DNA of 64,000 bases from Struthio camelus (lineage: Eukaryota > Chordata > Aves > Struthioniformes > Struthionidae), in NCBI RefSeq assembly GCF_040807025.1, contig NC_090943.1:28177213-28241212 (forward strand), in the 5' to 3' direction. Positions 1-11,700 of the stretch are shown in pieces. Numbering within the stretch: the first letter of the stretch is position 1; each line of letters opens with the position of its first letter. The position numbers were made by a program, and so were the translations under genes. The notes beneath the pieces are model-generated. The model made no database searches and was not told where the DNA came from. It saw nothing but the letters and a program-made list of their open reading frames with translations.

Positions 1-34
1 AGTTATAATACTAATCAATATTAGTATTATAACT
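1..34. repeat. Perfect 15-bp inverted repeat at the window edge
   Basis: Positions 1-15 (agttataatactaat) are the exact reverse complement of 20-34, separated by a 4-nt loop (caat). The structure starts at the first base of the window, so the arms may extend to the left. It could be one end of a small palindromic element or a chance AT-rich hairpin. No transposase or target duplication is visible. Confidence 0.85.
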
Positions 35-1089
35 AGTTAGAACGCCACACAAAATTATTTGAATGCTTTTGGTTATTTCCTCTTCAATACACTTGTTTGT
101 TTGTTTGGGCACCTTTTTTATTTTCCAGGAAAAAGAGAGATAAGAGAAAGGAACACCAGTCACACTCACAGATAAAACTACACCTCATAACCAGTTTCAC
201 TGCATACCTTAGGTACTTCACATTAAGATCTGAAGAGAAAAAATTATGATGCTACACTGATTATAGATATATTTTTAGATTAACCTATAAAGCCATTCTT
301 TCAGTCTAAGTAATGGAATTTTTTTAGTTTGCACCTGTAAACTTTTTTTTTATTTTGTTCTGTAAGCTTATTCAATGACAAAGCCTCAGCAAGACTGGGT
401 AAAAATGCATGTTTCTATTTCAACACAGCAAGAGGAGAGTTGCTGTTCGCTTTTAAAATCAAATACACTGATGCCAAGTGCAGAAAGTTGACTAAAAAGG
501 AACCATTTTAGAGTTAAGGGTGTGTCCACGGTCCTTGTTCTACAAAGGCATCTAACTACAGTACTTCCTATCAAATGATTTAAGATTTAATATATGCTTA
601 TAAGTTAATAAACCATGTAGCTTGTGACTAAAATACTGTAATTATATGATTCTTATACAGACTGTGACATAAGAGATGTCCCAAACATCTCTTAACAACT
701 GTCCAAAAGCTTTTAAATAGACACATCTACTTATATCTATTGAAAATGCTACAGAAACCTGGCTACTAACGTTTAAAAGAAGAGCAGACGCTTCAGCATG
801 GCAGTTACATAGACCATCTTGTAACATGGCTCATTACTGCCCTGACAGGACACGTAATATAGACGTGACCATAGCATAACTGGAGACAAAAAAAGGCATG
901 AGGTACCTGGAGACAACGGCAGAAGTACTACTGCCAAGCTCCTATTTTCAGCCTAATAAAAAAAAATGTATTATTCTAGATGGATTGTTGAAATGACAAG
1001 GCAAAATTTAATAAACCTGCATGCTACCAGCAAATTTTACTGCAACTGATAACAGCCGTAAAGATGTTTAAGTTTCTTCTTAACCTTCC

Positions 1090-1113
1090 TTTTTTTTTTT
1101 TTTTTTTTTTTTT
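1090..1113. repeat. Poly(T) tract, 24 nt
   Basis: An uninterrupted run of 24 T. On the minus strand it is a poly(A) run about 165 bp beyond the AATAAA at 1279-1284, which is too far to be that signal's tail. I see no flanking target duplication that would mark a retrocopy, so it is best treated as a simple homopolymer. Confidence 0.9.
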
Positions 1114-1401
1114 AAAGATGTACTTCATGGCTACTCTCTAAGCCGTTGATTGCCAGAGACATTAGAAGAAAGCACATTCTTCTTCTTGTATTCTTTTCAC
1201 AGACATCTGTTATTTCACACTTTCAGAAACAGCATAATGAGCTCGCTGACTTTCAATCTAGCCTCTGCATTTCCAAGATTTATTTTAACTTGTACATATA
1301 CTATTAAAAACAAAACAAAAAAGTGGAGAAGTAAGTCTAGAGCAGTATTACCGAGACTATAGGTCTAACTATGCAGAATTCATCAGCCAACAAACATTCA
1401 C

Positions 1402-1653
1402 TTAGAGAAATTTCTTTCTAGGAAGAAGTAACAGAACTTGGTCATAAACTTCTGGGGCATGAACTTCACCACACTGTCTAAGTTTTGCAGCGAGGTAACA
1501 GCACCTATGAGGTCCTACAACATAGCACAAGAGTTCAAAGTTTCTTTCACTGGCATCGACGTGGCTGGTCAAAAAATGGGCCTCGAGCTTCTCGAAACTC
1601 GGCAGGAACTCTCACAGACTTCTGCATTTCCACCAGATTATGTTTGCTGTAAA
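1402..1653 (-). other. Possible leftward exon, unrecognised
   Basis: On the minus strand a good splice acceptor (TTTTACAG with a pyrimidine-leaning lead) ends near 1653. It is followed by sequence with several CpGs and a 70-codon open stretch with no ATG, from 1611 down to a TAA at 1404-1402. The open peptide includes ELLCYVVGPHRCCYLAAKL and ends LLLLPRKKFL; I recognise no family. The problem is phase. Joined to the candidate first exon at 2173-2191, the frame meets a TGA at 1614-1612 just before this open stretch. A second minus frame stays open from the acceptor for about 33 codons and then stops. So this may be an untranslated or non-coding RNA exon, an exon reached from another first exon, or chance. 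Its place downstream of the promoter on the same strand is the main reason to list it. Confidence 0.2.
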
Positions 1654-2172
1654 ATGACAGTGGGTTCCCCCCCACACACCAAACACAGCAAGAAAACATA
1701 CAGAAGCATTAAACTTAAAAAGCATCTGAAAATTTGGAAGTGATTTGACTGAAGAGGGACAAATCCGTCCATGCATGGAAAATGGCTCAAGCTGGCACTG
1801 CACTGGAACCATCCCGAGACAACACAGGAACAAGAATAACCGGACATCCCAGCGCAGCTCCCCGAGCGACGCTGACTCGGAAGCGAAGCGGGCCGGCCCA
1901 CGCCGGCGGATCGCGAGCCGTCCGCCCCACACACCCGCCACCCCACGGCGGGGGCACGGCGAGGCGGGCCGAGCCCGCGCGGCCCCAAGGCGGCGGGCGG
2001 GACTGCTGCCCGGCCGGCCCAGCCGCGGGCACCGCCGCCGGCTGCGGAGCACGGACCCACCGCCCGCTCCCCCGGCCCGGCCCCGGCCCGCTCCCGCCGA
2101 GCTTCCCGCTCTCTCTGTAACCGCCGAGCAGCACAAGGCGCCTGAACGGGCCCGCCGCGACCCGGCGCTTAC

Positions 2173-2191
2173 CCAGCCCCGCGCGCCTCAT
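2173..2191 (-). CDS. Candidate first coding exon of a leftward gene
   Basis: On the minus strand an ATG at 2191-2189 has a purine at -3 (GCC before ATG) and is followed after six codons (MRRAGL) by CTGG and GTAAGC, a near-consensus 5' splice site. This would be a 19-nt coding part ending in phase 1, with the 5' untranslated region lying in the CpG island toward the ZNF143-type site. The rest of the gene would lie left of 2172 and perhaps outside the window. The peptide is too short to identify. The open frame continues through the donor into GC-rich sequence, which I take as intron. A competing plus-strand reading starts at ATG 2190 (MAVPGGGERL, donor at 2232), and since the two ATGs overlap at most one is likely real. 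A non-coding transcript is also possible. Confidence 0.3.
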
Positions 2192-2361
2192 GGCCGTGCC
2201 CGGGGGAGGGGAGCGACTCCCGCGGCTGCGGGTAGGGGACCTCGGCGGGGCGGCTGCGGCCCGGCTCCCGCTCGGCTGCCCGGCTCATTCACTCCGCCAG
2301 CGCCACGACATCGCTCCGCCGCCGCGCCGCCCGCTGGGTAACGCAGGCCGCCGCGCGCGGG

Positions 2362-2380
2362 GCTTTCTGGGTAGTGTAGT
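2362..2380 (-). promoter_or_regulatory. ZNF143/STAF-type promoter motif
   Basis: Read on the minus strand, this is ACTACACTACCCAGAAAGC. It keeps the ACTACA core, the CCCAG block and the trailing GC at the spacing of the long ZNF143/STAF site known from vertebrate CpG-island promoters. That site is typically found close to transcription starts and is common in bidirectional promoters. The match is by eye; binding is inferred. Confidence 0.65.
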
Positions 2381-2540
2381 TTCTCTCGGGGGGGAGGGGG
2401 CGGTGAGGCGGCAGCGCCGCTGAGGGCAGCCGCGGCCCGGCCCTTGGCGCCTGAGGGCGGCGGGCGGCGCTAGGGCCGCGCTCCCTGACGGAGACGCCCC
2501 CTCCCAGAGCCTCAGGCCTCCCCCAGGCCCAGGGGTGGCT

Positions 2541-2553
2541 CTTCCGCCATCTT
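2541..2553 (-). promoter_or_regulatory. YY1-type site fused to an ETS-type core
   Basis: On the minus strand this reads AAGATGGCGGAAG. AAGATGGCGG matches the YY1 consensus, and the overlapping GCGGAAG matches an ETS (GABPA/ELK) core. YY1 sites of this form usually sit just downstream of the start site in housekeeping promoters. In this orientation they would point to leftward transcription starting to the right of 2553. Confidence 0.6.
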
Positions 2554-2699
2554 CTGGCGGGCGCGTTACCCCGAGGGGCTCTGCGGCCCTGGACCGGCAC
2601 CGCCTTTTGCTGGGTCTCGGGGCACCGCGTGTTTTCCCAACAGGCCTTGGAAATGGCAGGTGCATCGCTGCTTTCCTGTTGTTACTTTCCTGTATCTTT

Positions 2700-2717
2700 A
2701 AAAAAAAAAAAAAAAAA
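2700..2717. repeat. Poly(A) tract, 18 nt
   Basis: A run of 18 A immediately right of the CpG island. The upstream sequence has no gene-like character and I see no target duplication, so it is called a simple homopolymer and not a retrocopy tail. Confidence 0.85.
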
Positions 2718-5700
2718 GGAGCAAGCTCTACTGAATATAACCATTTATTATGAATTTCTGCAATAAATTACTTCTTTAAGATTGTGTTAAACTTTGAGAA
2801 TTGATCCTGAAAGAAAAAATAAAAGCCTCTCAGCCTTCATTTTAACAGGTCATCAGTACCCTGTTGTTTTGTTAGAAAAAGGAAGGATTCTCAATGATTG
2901 TCTTTAGTTGTAGCATGCGGTCAAAAAATGGAAACGGAGGGCTGAGTTGAGCCCACCCCTCTTTTGGCCTGTTTATTTTGTAAGCAACAGGCAAGCTACC
3001 GCAGCATACCGCAACTCAAACTGGAAAACTCCAGATTTCATTATTATTGATTCTTCAGTGCTCATAATGATTCAAATTTCATTTGCAAAGATAGTTTCTT
3101 CTCCACTATACACTTTAACCTCTTGTAATGCTTTGTCAGAACTTGGTTTTATCTCCTTTTTTATTAAAGATGTGACTCATTCTTTATGCCATTGTATTGA
3201 ATTTATTTCCCAGGATGAAACCAGAATGGTTTATCAGTCCTCAAGCGTAAAGCAAACAACGTCATGGAGTCAATTTAGTTTGCTATTTTTGGTGCTGCAT
3301 CCACTGGACTAAAGAAGCTAAACTGGCTTCTCCATTTATAACGAACTACCATCCCCTTAATTCCCTCGCGATTTGTGTTCTGGTAGAGCCTGAGAGACAC
3401 AGTGCTGGACTAAGACCCACTTGTATCATACAAGCTGTATAAACACAGACCAAAGGTCCTGCTTCCAAGAGTCTGCAATATAACAAGCCTTTATCTAGCT
3501 GGGTAAAGGTGTAGAAGGAAGAACAGAGTAACACTGGGCAACATGAAAGCCTGTGCTCCCCAGCTGACACCCTTTGTATTGCTATAAGATAGCTCATGTA
3601 TCCTTTTGCCATGAGTAAAACCCGAATAATTGCAGCATTTCTGGTTTTTTCTATTTGTCAAAGTTGGAACTGAGCTACTAGTCTTGTATCAGCCAAACTT
3701 TAAAACAAACCTTGACAAGCTGTTCTTCATTTATTTTCTTCACAGTCACACCTGAATGCCCATGTTTCAGAGCATTATGAAGAGTAAAATGAATATAATG
3801 TAGAAATCTGCCTTAAAGTTTATGTAATATTTGCTAATGACTTTGAACAGTCTATCCAAAATTTCAAATAAAGCATTATTTGCGTATGTAGAAAATGGAG
3901 AAGAAGGCAAGGGAGAAGAAACAAACTGCAAAATTGCCATTCATACTATGCAGTACGAGGCAAATCTCCATAGAATTTTATCTGAAACTCAGCCATTCTT
4001 ATATGAGTTTGAAAGCTGCCACCACTGATGAATTGAGACTTAATTTACATTAACTTGGGGAAATACATCAGTTCTTTCAAAAAAGGGAGAAGTGCCCCTT
4101 CCACTACTGTCACCAGATTAAAGGTTCTGTTCAGGATAAAACCATCTGAAGTACACAGATGGTGCCATTTCCTAACTGTGCCAGGACGAAGAGGTCTCTT
4201 AAAGAATTACATTCTTAAAACAGCAAAACTGAGATGCTGTATAGAAAATGGACAGATTCTGAGAAAACATTCTTCATGAGCGCTACAAATTTGAACAAGG
4301 GCTCTGTTAGGAGCAATATCGTCTTCCAACAAAGTTGGTGAAGTAGGGTTAGGGTGATAAGCAGTCTTTGCAGTAGCTTAAATCAGAACCAGAGAGTCAA
4401 ACTGTTCCCAGAAGGAAATAGCAAAATGTCTTTTTTGTTGGCTGGGTTAAGTCTCTCATATATATGTAATTTTATTTACATTTTTTCTTAATATGCTATC
4501 CAAGAAAATGGTTATGTTTGGTGGCATTGCTACATGAAAAGAATTTCTTTGCAATACTTGTATAGTGTATGCCACCTTTCTTTTTTTCCCCGTGACTCTT
4601 CTTTCATTTTTTCTCTAAGAAATATGAATTTCTATATATCAAGGTAAGATGATAAATCTCCCTATTAGGATTGTAATTATAATTCATTTTCAGGGGGCTT
4701 GTTTTTCATTTTCACTTATGTTTTCTATAAAATAAGAAGAAATTCAAGTTAGCCTTACCTAAGGTATTCACAACTCATAGTATTCATGTCCATAACCAGT
4801 TTATAATGTTTTGAAATAGCATATTAAATCTATGATTAAATATGTGTTTTATAAATTAAGTCATAAAGTGTGACAAGCGCATTTAATTCCTCACATTTTC
4901 TTACAGCAAAGCATGGAAATGATACTGACATGATTAATGTTTCAGATAGATTTTTATCATACTGACTTTTTTTATACACTGAAAACACCTTGCAGAAAAG
5001 TTAATTTTATAATTCTCCTGACGTTAAACTAACAAAATCACGGTTCCATCTCACAAGCTGGGCATAGAGGTCAACTGGGTATCATTAAAATTCACTTAAG
5101 TTTATGGTATATTTCCATTGAACACTTTTATTCCTGTTAATCATTTCACAGAAAGAGTCAATAAGATTAGTGTGTTGACATGATTAATTTTACCTCTGTA
5201 TGCTTTCTAGCCCATTCCCTGGAAGCTCTCTCACATGTAGGCTATGACCTAGACTACATCACTTTGTAAATCAGCCGCGCTTGATCAGCAGGTGTGATTG
5301 CAGCTGTTCTTAGCACCTGCAATTCTTCCTGTCAGGAAGCCTAAATGAGTAGTTAACAACTGGTTGTTAACAACTGGTTTTAAGATGACTGACTGATCAA
5401 AGTTTTGTTCGTCAGAATGCCATATAAGAAGAAAAAGGGTGGAAAAAATTATGCTGCCTGCAGTCTACAAGCTTGCTGCCTTAAGTATTTTTGTGTGATC
5501 TTTGAATAATAGCCTAGGCAGGCATGTCATCTTCCGACAGCCTTTTTAGGGTGTCAGTCTCTTTTCCCCATAATATTATTATTATTTTTTTAAGAGATCT
5601 TTTATAAAAGGGGTGTCCCCCAGCTGGGGCCTTTTCTTATTGCTACCGTTTGTTGGTTCTCTTTCTTGCCTCCAATTAAACTAGTTGAATACATGTACAT

Positions 5701-8700
5701 TGCAAATAGTTTGCATATTTTATTAATAAATTACTCCATAACTCCATCACAAAACCCATAAAAAGGAAAAACAAGGAAGCTCTCTGAGAAGAGCCTGTAT
5801 AATCATACTTCCAATAAACAGCTAAAAGCCCAGGAATCTTAACATTATGATAATAATTGCATGATTATCATTGAATTGCTAAATAAGTAACCAAAGTGTC
5901 AATATTTCTTACATGTTTGATAAACAGGTTTTCACAGTCATCATGATTAACTTGCTACTTTAACAATTAACAGGCTGTGAAAGCAACCTAACAAGTCTCA
6001 GTCATCATTAGAGAGTTGAAAAGATGATACTACATGAAATTACATTAGCACCAAATGTTTCAATCACTGTTTTGTTAAGTAGTAAGTTGCAGTTATTAAA
6101 AAATATATATTTGCTAGTTAGAACTTGCTCCATTGTGCAATTAAGTAACAGCTGACATGAAACATTTCTAAATAAAACTATTACATTAACCATGTAAAAG
6201 CAGACCTAGATCACTGAATATTTCTAATTATGTTCAGTATCTTCAACGAGAGATAATATTAGCATCTTTCATCAGTATCCTTTTCAATTAATATTCTGGT
6301 CTAATGTTATTTAGCAATTGAGGACCCTAAAATGCTCTATTAAAACAAAATCAGTCAAATCACTCTGTCATTTCCTCTTATTTCCTCCTGTATTCTGAAA
6401 GCTGACAAAACTGTCACTGCACTTAGAGATATCATCAGCCTCGTTCTTATTGGGTATACTCTCCAAATACTGCCATCACGAAAAGCAGAAGATGCCATGT
6501 AAAGCTGTGTTGTGCTCATCCATTCGTAACAATCCTAGGCTTATCCATACAAAGGTTCGAAAGATGATTAGTAGTTTGCACTTATAAAGACTTCCTATCC
6601 CATAGCTTCGCACATGCACATGATTACAGTTTGCCAAGCTATTTAAAATCATAATTAGATTTTACAACTCACTAAACATGCTTAGAACAAAACTAACAAT
6701 GTGTGTTTATATACACTTGTGACTGTAATGTGTATCACTTTGTTTTCTTGACTTCCATATCTTGACTTCCAAATGTCACATGTCTCAGTTTTTACAATCA
6801 TAGTAGCCTTTGCTATCCTTAGGGAGGCTTCATGTTTGACAGCTTGGTTGGTCAGGCGCACTCCAGCAACAAAGCATTGTCTGAGGGAAGGAGAAGCAGT
6901 ATTTATGGTAGCATCAGCAGAAATCAGTAGAAAAAGAAAATATTTAAAGTAAGAAAATGCAATCTTTTTGACCTTTATAGCCCTGTTTTTTTTTTTTTAA
7001 CTAGCAATGAATGCTTCTTTCTCCTCGCTTTGATATAAGCTACATTTGGGTAATATGGAGCTACCTTTGCTCATGGATAATAGCATTTGAAAAATAATTA
7101 GTATTTACTTAATTGTTTTTGCTAAATACTGCGATTCTGCTTATTCTTTCCTATAATTACTGTTTCGTAGCTTAAGCTGCTCCATTTCTTATTTAATTCT
7201 GCAGTGGAAACACTCCCACAAATCTTTGCTGTATTTTTACAGATTTATTGTCAGTGCTGTTAAATTATATCAGAATAGAAAAGTAATGTTATGGACACAA
7301 CGCCTGGTCTCCATTCTAAATTTCATTACAAAGGGCTAGAACTGAAATTTACTGAAGTTGTGGATAATTTTTTTATTGACTTTGGATCAGGCTATAGATT
7401 TTTATTAAAAAAAAACAACTCTACTGATTCTCTATCTTCCAAGTAGTATTTGCTGTGTAATCTATAAATAATTCTAGTCATGTTTTCTTTCTCTAATATT
7501 AAGGTACCATTTCTGATGTCAGTTTTGACTGGGTAATAATATCAGTTGAATGAGCAATAAGTATTCAGAGCCATTGCAGCAGCCTGAACATTAATAACTG
7601 TAATGTCTAAAGAGGAGGATTAATACAGTTAAAATAAAAAGTGGAAGTCAAAGTAATTTTTCATTTCAGTAAAACAAATGTATGAGATGAGTGGCACATG
7701 CAGTTCCAATGCTTCATAAGATGCAGTTAAATAATAATTTGATGATTTGAGTTGTGTTTATTTTGACCTCTCAGACATGTGGGAAAGGTTTTTACCGGTC
7801 AAAACAGAGAATTTAATAAAAACAGAGACTTTAAGAGCAATGAATTTTGGGGAGGGGAGAGCTAATCTGCAGACCTGTGGCCAGGCTGAGCGTTTTCCAA
7901 AGACAAGTAGGGCAGGAATAATGCTTGTTTCTTTGAAGATGAATAAAATTATTGGACTGACTTTAATTTCCTGGCTTTCTGGTGCCTCCACCTTAATACT
8001 TCCACCTTTCCAGAAAGGCAAAACAGAGAATGTGAGTCAAGATTCTTGAGGCGGCTTTGTGCTTTGCCACTGGAGAGTTACTTAAAGAAATAAAAATGTC
8101 ATATGTTTCTTTAATCTCTTTAGTTTCCTCATAGGTCGACAAATCACGTACAAAGCCAGTTTTGTTGGATACTTAATTAGAAAAGCTAATACATGAAAAT
8201 AAATCTGCAAAAGATCTTACAAGTCCCTTGTTTTCCAGAAGAGCCATCATAGAGCAATTACCCGTTTGAAGCACCTTTATAAAGATCATTTTCTTAAAGT
8301 GTTGCATGGACCGCAGCAGCAGAGCTGATTACCTCTACTGGAGAACTGTGCTAATGGGACTGTGTGGCTTCATGTACTGTGCTGGCCCATTGAGAATTAA
8401 CTTGGGTATTTCTGCATGACACTACATTATGCCACAGGAATATATATTGAATAAGTTCTATATTTTCATTATTTGTCAGATACAATGTAGCAAATGGGAA
8501 GAAATTACTACATAGTACTCCATAAAGATGCATCAATGCATTTATAAGAGTAAGTTCTTTTAACTTCTCGAAAATGTCAGGACCTGATATAGCTTTTAAT
8601 GAAGTCAGTAAAATTTCTTCAATTTTTATGACAGAGAATCAAACTAAATCAGACTAAAGTAACTATAATGTAGAAAAGATCGTTATATTTCAGAATTAAA

Positions 8701-11700
8701 TGTCACATGTTCTTTTCATGGCTTTCAGTCATGTAGCTGAAAGCAAACTTAAGTTATGTTTTATTTTATACCATGAAGAAAGATTTCAGCTCCCACAGCC
8801 CATTCACTAACAGAAATAATCTTATTCTCGTGAAAATGATATGAAATATCCTTAGCTTACATGTACAGGCAAAAAAAGACATGATATATGAATCAATTAA
8901 ATGACAGTCTACAAATGTATGCCAGCACATATAGATGTCCAGTGTATGGATATAGGGCATACCCCTAAATCCTGTGATTGGACGATAATCAAAATCTTCT
9001 CTCCCTTTAGGGATCGTGTTAGGCAAAAGGTCTGGAGAACTGCCTGCAGTTTAAAAAGGTTTCTACCCCATTTAACCATAATTCAAGGCCACCAAGCCTA
9101 CATCCTGTTCTGGATCTCTTAAGGCGCAAAAGGGGACTGCTCCTTGGATCAAGGTCCACCGGCGGGTGCTCTGTTGTGGGTTGGAGCCTGGCTTATGGCT
9201 TAGAGTCTGCCAGACTGTTCTTACATCTTTTATTACTGAGTGCTGGCAAGTTCAATATGCTTGTGCACGTGACACACTGAATCACCACGCTTAGATCTGA
9301 CTCATAACCTTTATGATTCATAGGAGACCCTAAAGAAAGGAAGGAGAAGCTGGACCAAGTCCCAGAGAGAAGTCTTGGTGACCTGCCAAGACAGCAGGTC
9401 TAGCTCTAATTCTAGCTCTGTACATGGCTCTAACATGGCTACAAAGATGTCAGATTCAGTGTAGGCTCATATCCTACCACTATGACTATGAGGAAAAGGG
9501 CAATATTTTCTCATATCTCTAACATCACATAGGGTAATTGCCTCCTCAAAAAGTGTGAGTAGAAAGCGATATGCAGGATGGAGAGTGAAAATAATAGTAT
9601 TATAAACTTGCAGAATAAACTCTGTGATGGAGCTAGGTCTTTTAACATTCCTGTTGCTCAATTTCCCTGTCACTAAAGTGATTTCTTGCAAAGGATGTTA
9701 AAAGGCTTATTTAACCATCATTACTAATATGCTTTTAAGATACTGAAGTGCCATGCACCTTAGGAAATAAAAGTATTATTCAAAGTCAGTGGACGAAGAA
9801 TGATCGTTATTTGCATGACAGTAGAGTTGAATGACCCGGTCCCTCATGTGAATTATAAACAAAGGCATGATATCTTCCCCAGATACTTTGTAACACTTGT
9901 AAAACCTATCACATTTATAAAGTTAAGTCATTGTGAGCATTACATTTTCCAGCACTTTTTAGAAGCAAATAAGCCATATGAAGGAAAAACAAATAGGAGT
10001 AAACACTTGATTCCATAAAACTATGTTAATTTGTGTACGTTTTTAGAATAAAATAGAAAAATTTTTAGTTAGAAATAGCGTACCTCTTGGTGGAAGAACC
10101 TGTATGTTCATCATGTTTTGATGTTGTTGCACTGGATTTTCCAGGTGTGTGAAAAGTGCAGACTGTGCAGAGAAGTTTGCAAAATGATGCTCTCGTATCA
10201 CCAAACAACTACATATAAAGAAGGAAGCATGTTTTTATGTAAAGTTGTTCAAGATCATAATTTACCATGATTTACTCTGGACTGAATACAAGTTCTCTGT
10301 ATATACTTACACTAACGGAAATGAGAATCTATTCTAGGAGCTGAATAATCTTATGGAACAGAAGCCCATATCCAGAATTATCAAGAAGTATTCACTACCT
10401 ACCGCTCCTTAAAAAATTCATGATGAGAACTTTTTTTTTTTTTAAATTTAGACAGGATCAAGTTTGGTTAAAAATAGGCATACTTTTGTTCTACCCATTG
10501 ACTTCATCAAAGCTTTCCCCCTATCCTTTCCTTCTTCCCACAACCACAGTGACCGTCAAACTGAATGCAGAAATTCACCTCCTCCGTACAGCCTGAGGAA
10601 CTGGAACTTTGGCAGGGAATGAAGTAGACAGTAACTTTCAGAAGGATGATTGAGTCTCAAAATGCTAGACAATGTTGGGATTTTTCTCTGTGGAGAATTG
10701 AGAGCAGAAGAGATGCACAGGTCTGTGGGGTGATGCTGCTCTGTAACAACCAAGAACCTAGCTGGAAGTGCCACTGCTGTCTCAAGCGTAACCTCGAGCA
10801 TCAATCATCAGCTTGCGAAATTCACGTTTGCTACTCTCCAAGACTCAGGTTAAAGCACCGGGACTGAGATGAGTGCACCCTCTGTTGGCCAGATGACAGA
10901 GCAGTCTTGGCGCTGGCCCGAAAAGGCGTGGAAAACAGGGAGGAAAGGGTGAGGACTGCCTTGCCAGGGGTACCGTGTGTCCCACTGCACATAAAGCCAC
11001 CTAGGAAGTAGTCAGCTACAGGCATTTCTGTGAGCAATGAAGCTAATGAAACCTTTCTTCTCTGGATCTGAAGGGATTCTCTGCAGATTCTCTGATGCCT
11101 GAAAGAGCTTAAAGAGCTTGCACAACAGCTTTTCAGCCACTGGGACAATATATGGGTTTTTCACACTAATTTTTTTTTTCAGGATACTTGTAGGAATTTA
11201 ACGTTTTGAAGGCCTTAACTCTTCACAAATTGGATTGACATGAGGTAGTGCTCGAGTTCAAAATAGGTTCAAGTTATTGAAGGCAGTCTGGCTGGGAGGC
11301 AGACATCCTTCTTATGCAGTTGGGCAAGCCTCTTCTATACTGTGGAAATGAAGGGAAAAAAGAGAGAGAGCTTTTTAGGCTGGAAGAAAATATGTGGGGA
11401 GAAAGATCCAGAAATAACTTAAAGCTTGTATTTAATCAGTATAGGGAGGTTACTCTGTCTAGGAGATGTGCTAAGGGAGTTGAGACATTCAGCTGTCTTT
11501 ACCTGGATGCATTCAAAAAGATGTTGAATCCTTGTTGGATACTCTTATGGCATAAGGGATGCAAATATCATAGGCTGCTGAAATGAAAATGGGAATATAA
11601 TCCTTTGTGGTTCACTTTTTCTGCCTATAAATTGAGATGAGTTAGTACAGCTGAACTTTGAGGTTCTTCAGTGAACTGTATTATATAACTTCACAGGTTT

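Larger units (their letters stand above)
35..1844. other. AT-rich non-coding flank left of the CpG island
   Basis: This stretch is AT-rich and holds no convincing coding exon apart from the weak candidate at 1402-1653. Minus-strand AATAAA hexamers occur at 1279-1284 (plus-strand TTTATT) and near 350. Either could serve a leftward transcript from the CpG island, but neither is proven. A 24-nt T run lies at 1090-1113. CpG dinucleotides begin to appear from about 1490, before the island proper. Confidence 0.5.
1845..2625. promoter_or_regulatory. CpG island promoter
   Basis: About 780 bp are strongly GC-rich and densely packed with CpG, in sharp contrast to the AT-rich sequence on both sides. 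There is no clear TATA box. A GC box of the Sp1 type (gggggcggtg) lies at 2396-2405, a ZNF143-type site at 2362-2380 and a YY1/ETS-type site at 2541-2553. These are typical of broad housekeeping promoters, which often fire in both directions. The leftward strand has the better first-exon candidate (ATG at 2191, donor at 2172). A rightward alternative is ATG 2190 followed by a GTAGGG donor at 2232. Several long overlapping reading frames here exist only because stop codons are rare in GC-rich DNA. The boundaries are my estimate by eye. Confidence 0.9.

Noticed and set aside
1090..1284. Retrocopy on the minus strand (AATAAA then poly(A))
   Set aside because: The signal and the A run are about 165 bp apart, no coding homology is seen upstream, no target duplication is visible, and retrocopies are rare in birds.
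1612..1614. In-frame TGA as a selenocysteine codon in a new small protein
   Set aside because: It depends on an unproven exon join, no selenoprotein I know has this sequence, and no SECIS element was identified.
1612..2665. Several long overlapping reading frames on both strands (up to 198 codons) in the CpG island
   Set aside because: GC-rich DNA has few stop codons. The frames overlap in up to five registers, are low-complexity in Ala, Gly, Arg and Pro, and match no known family.
4345..4358. Telomere-like GTAGGGTTAGGGTGA
   Set aside because: Only about one and a half TTAGGG units; expected by chance and not an interstitial telomeric array.
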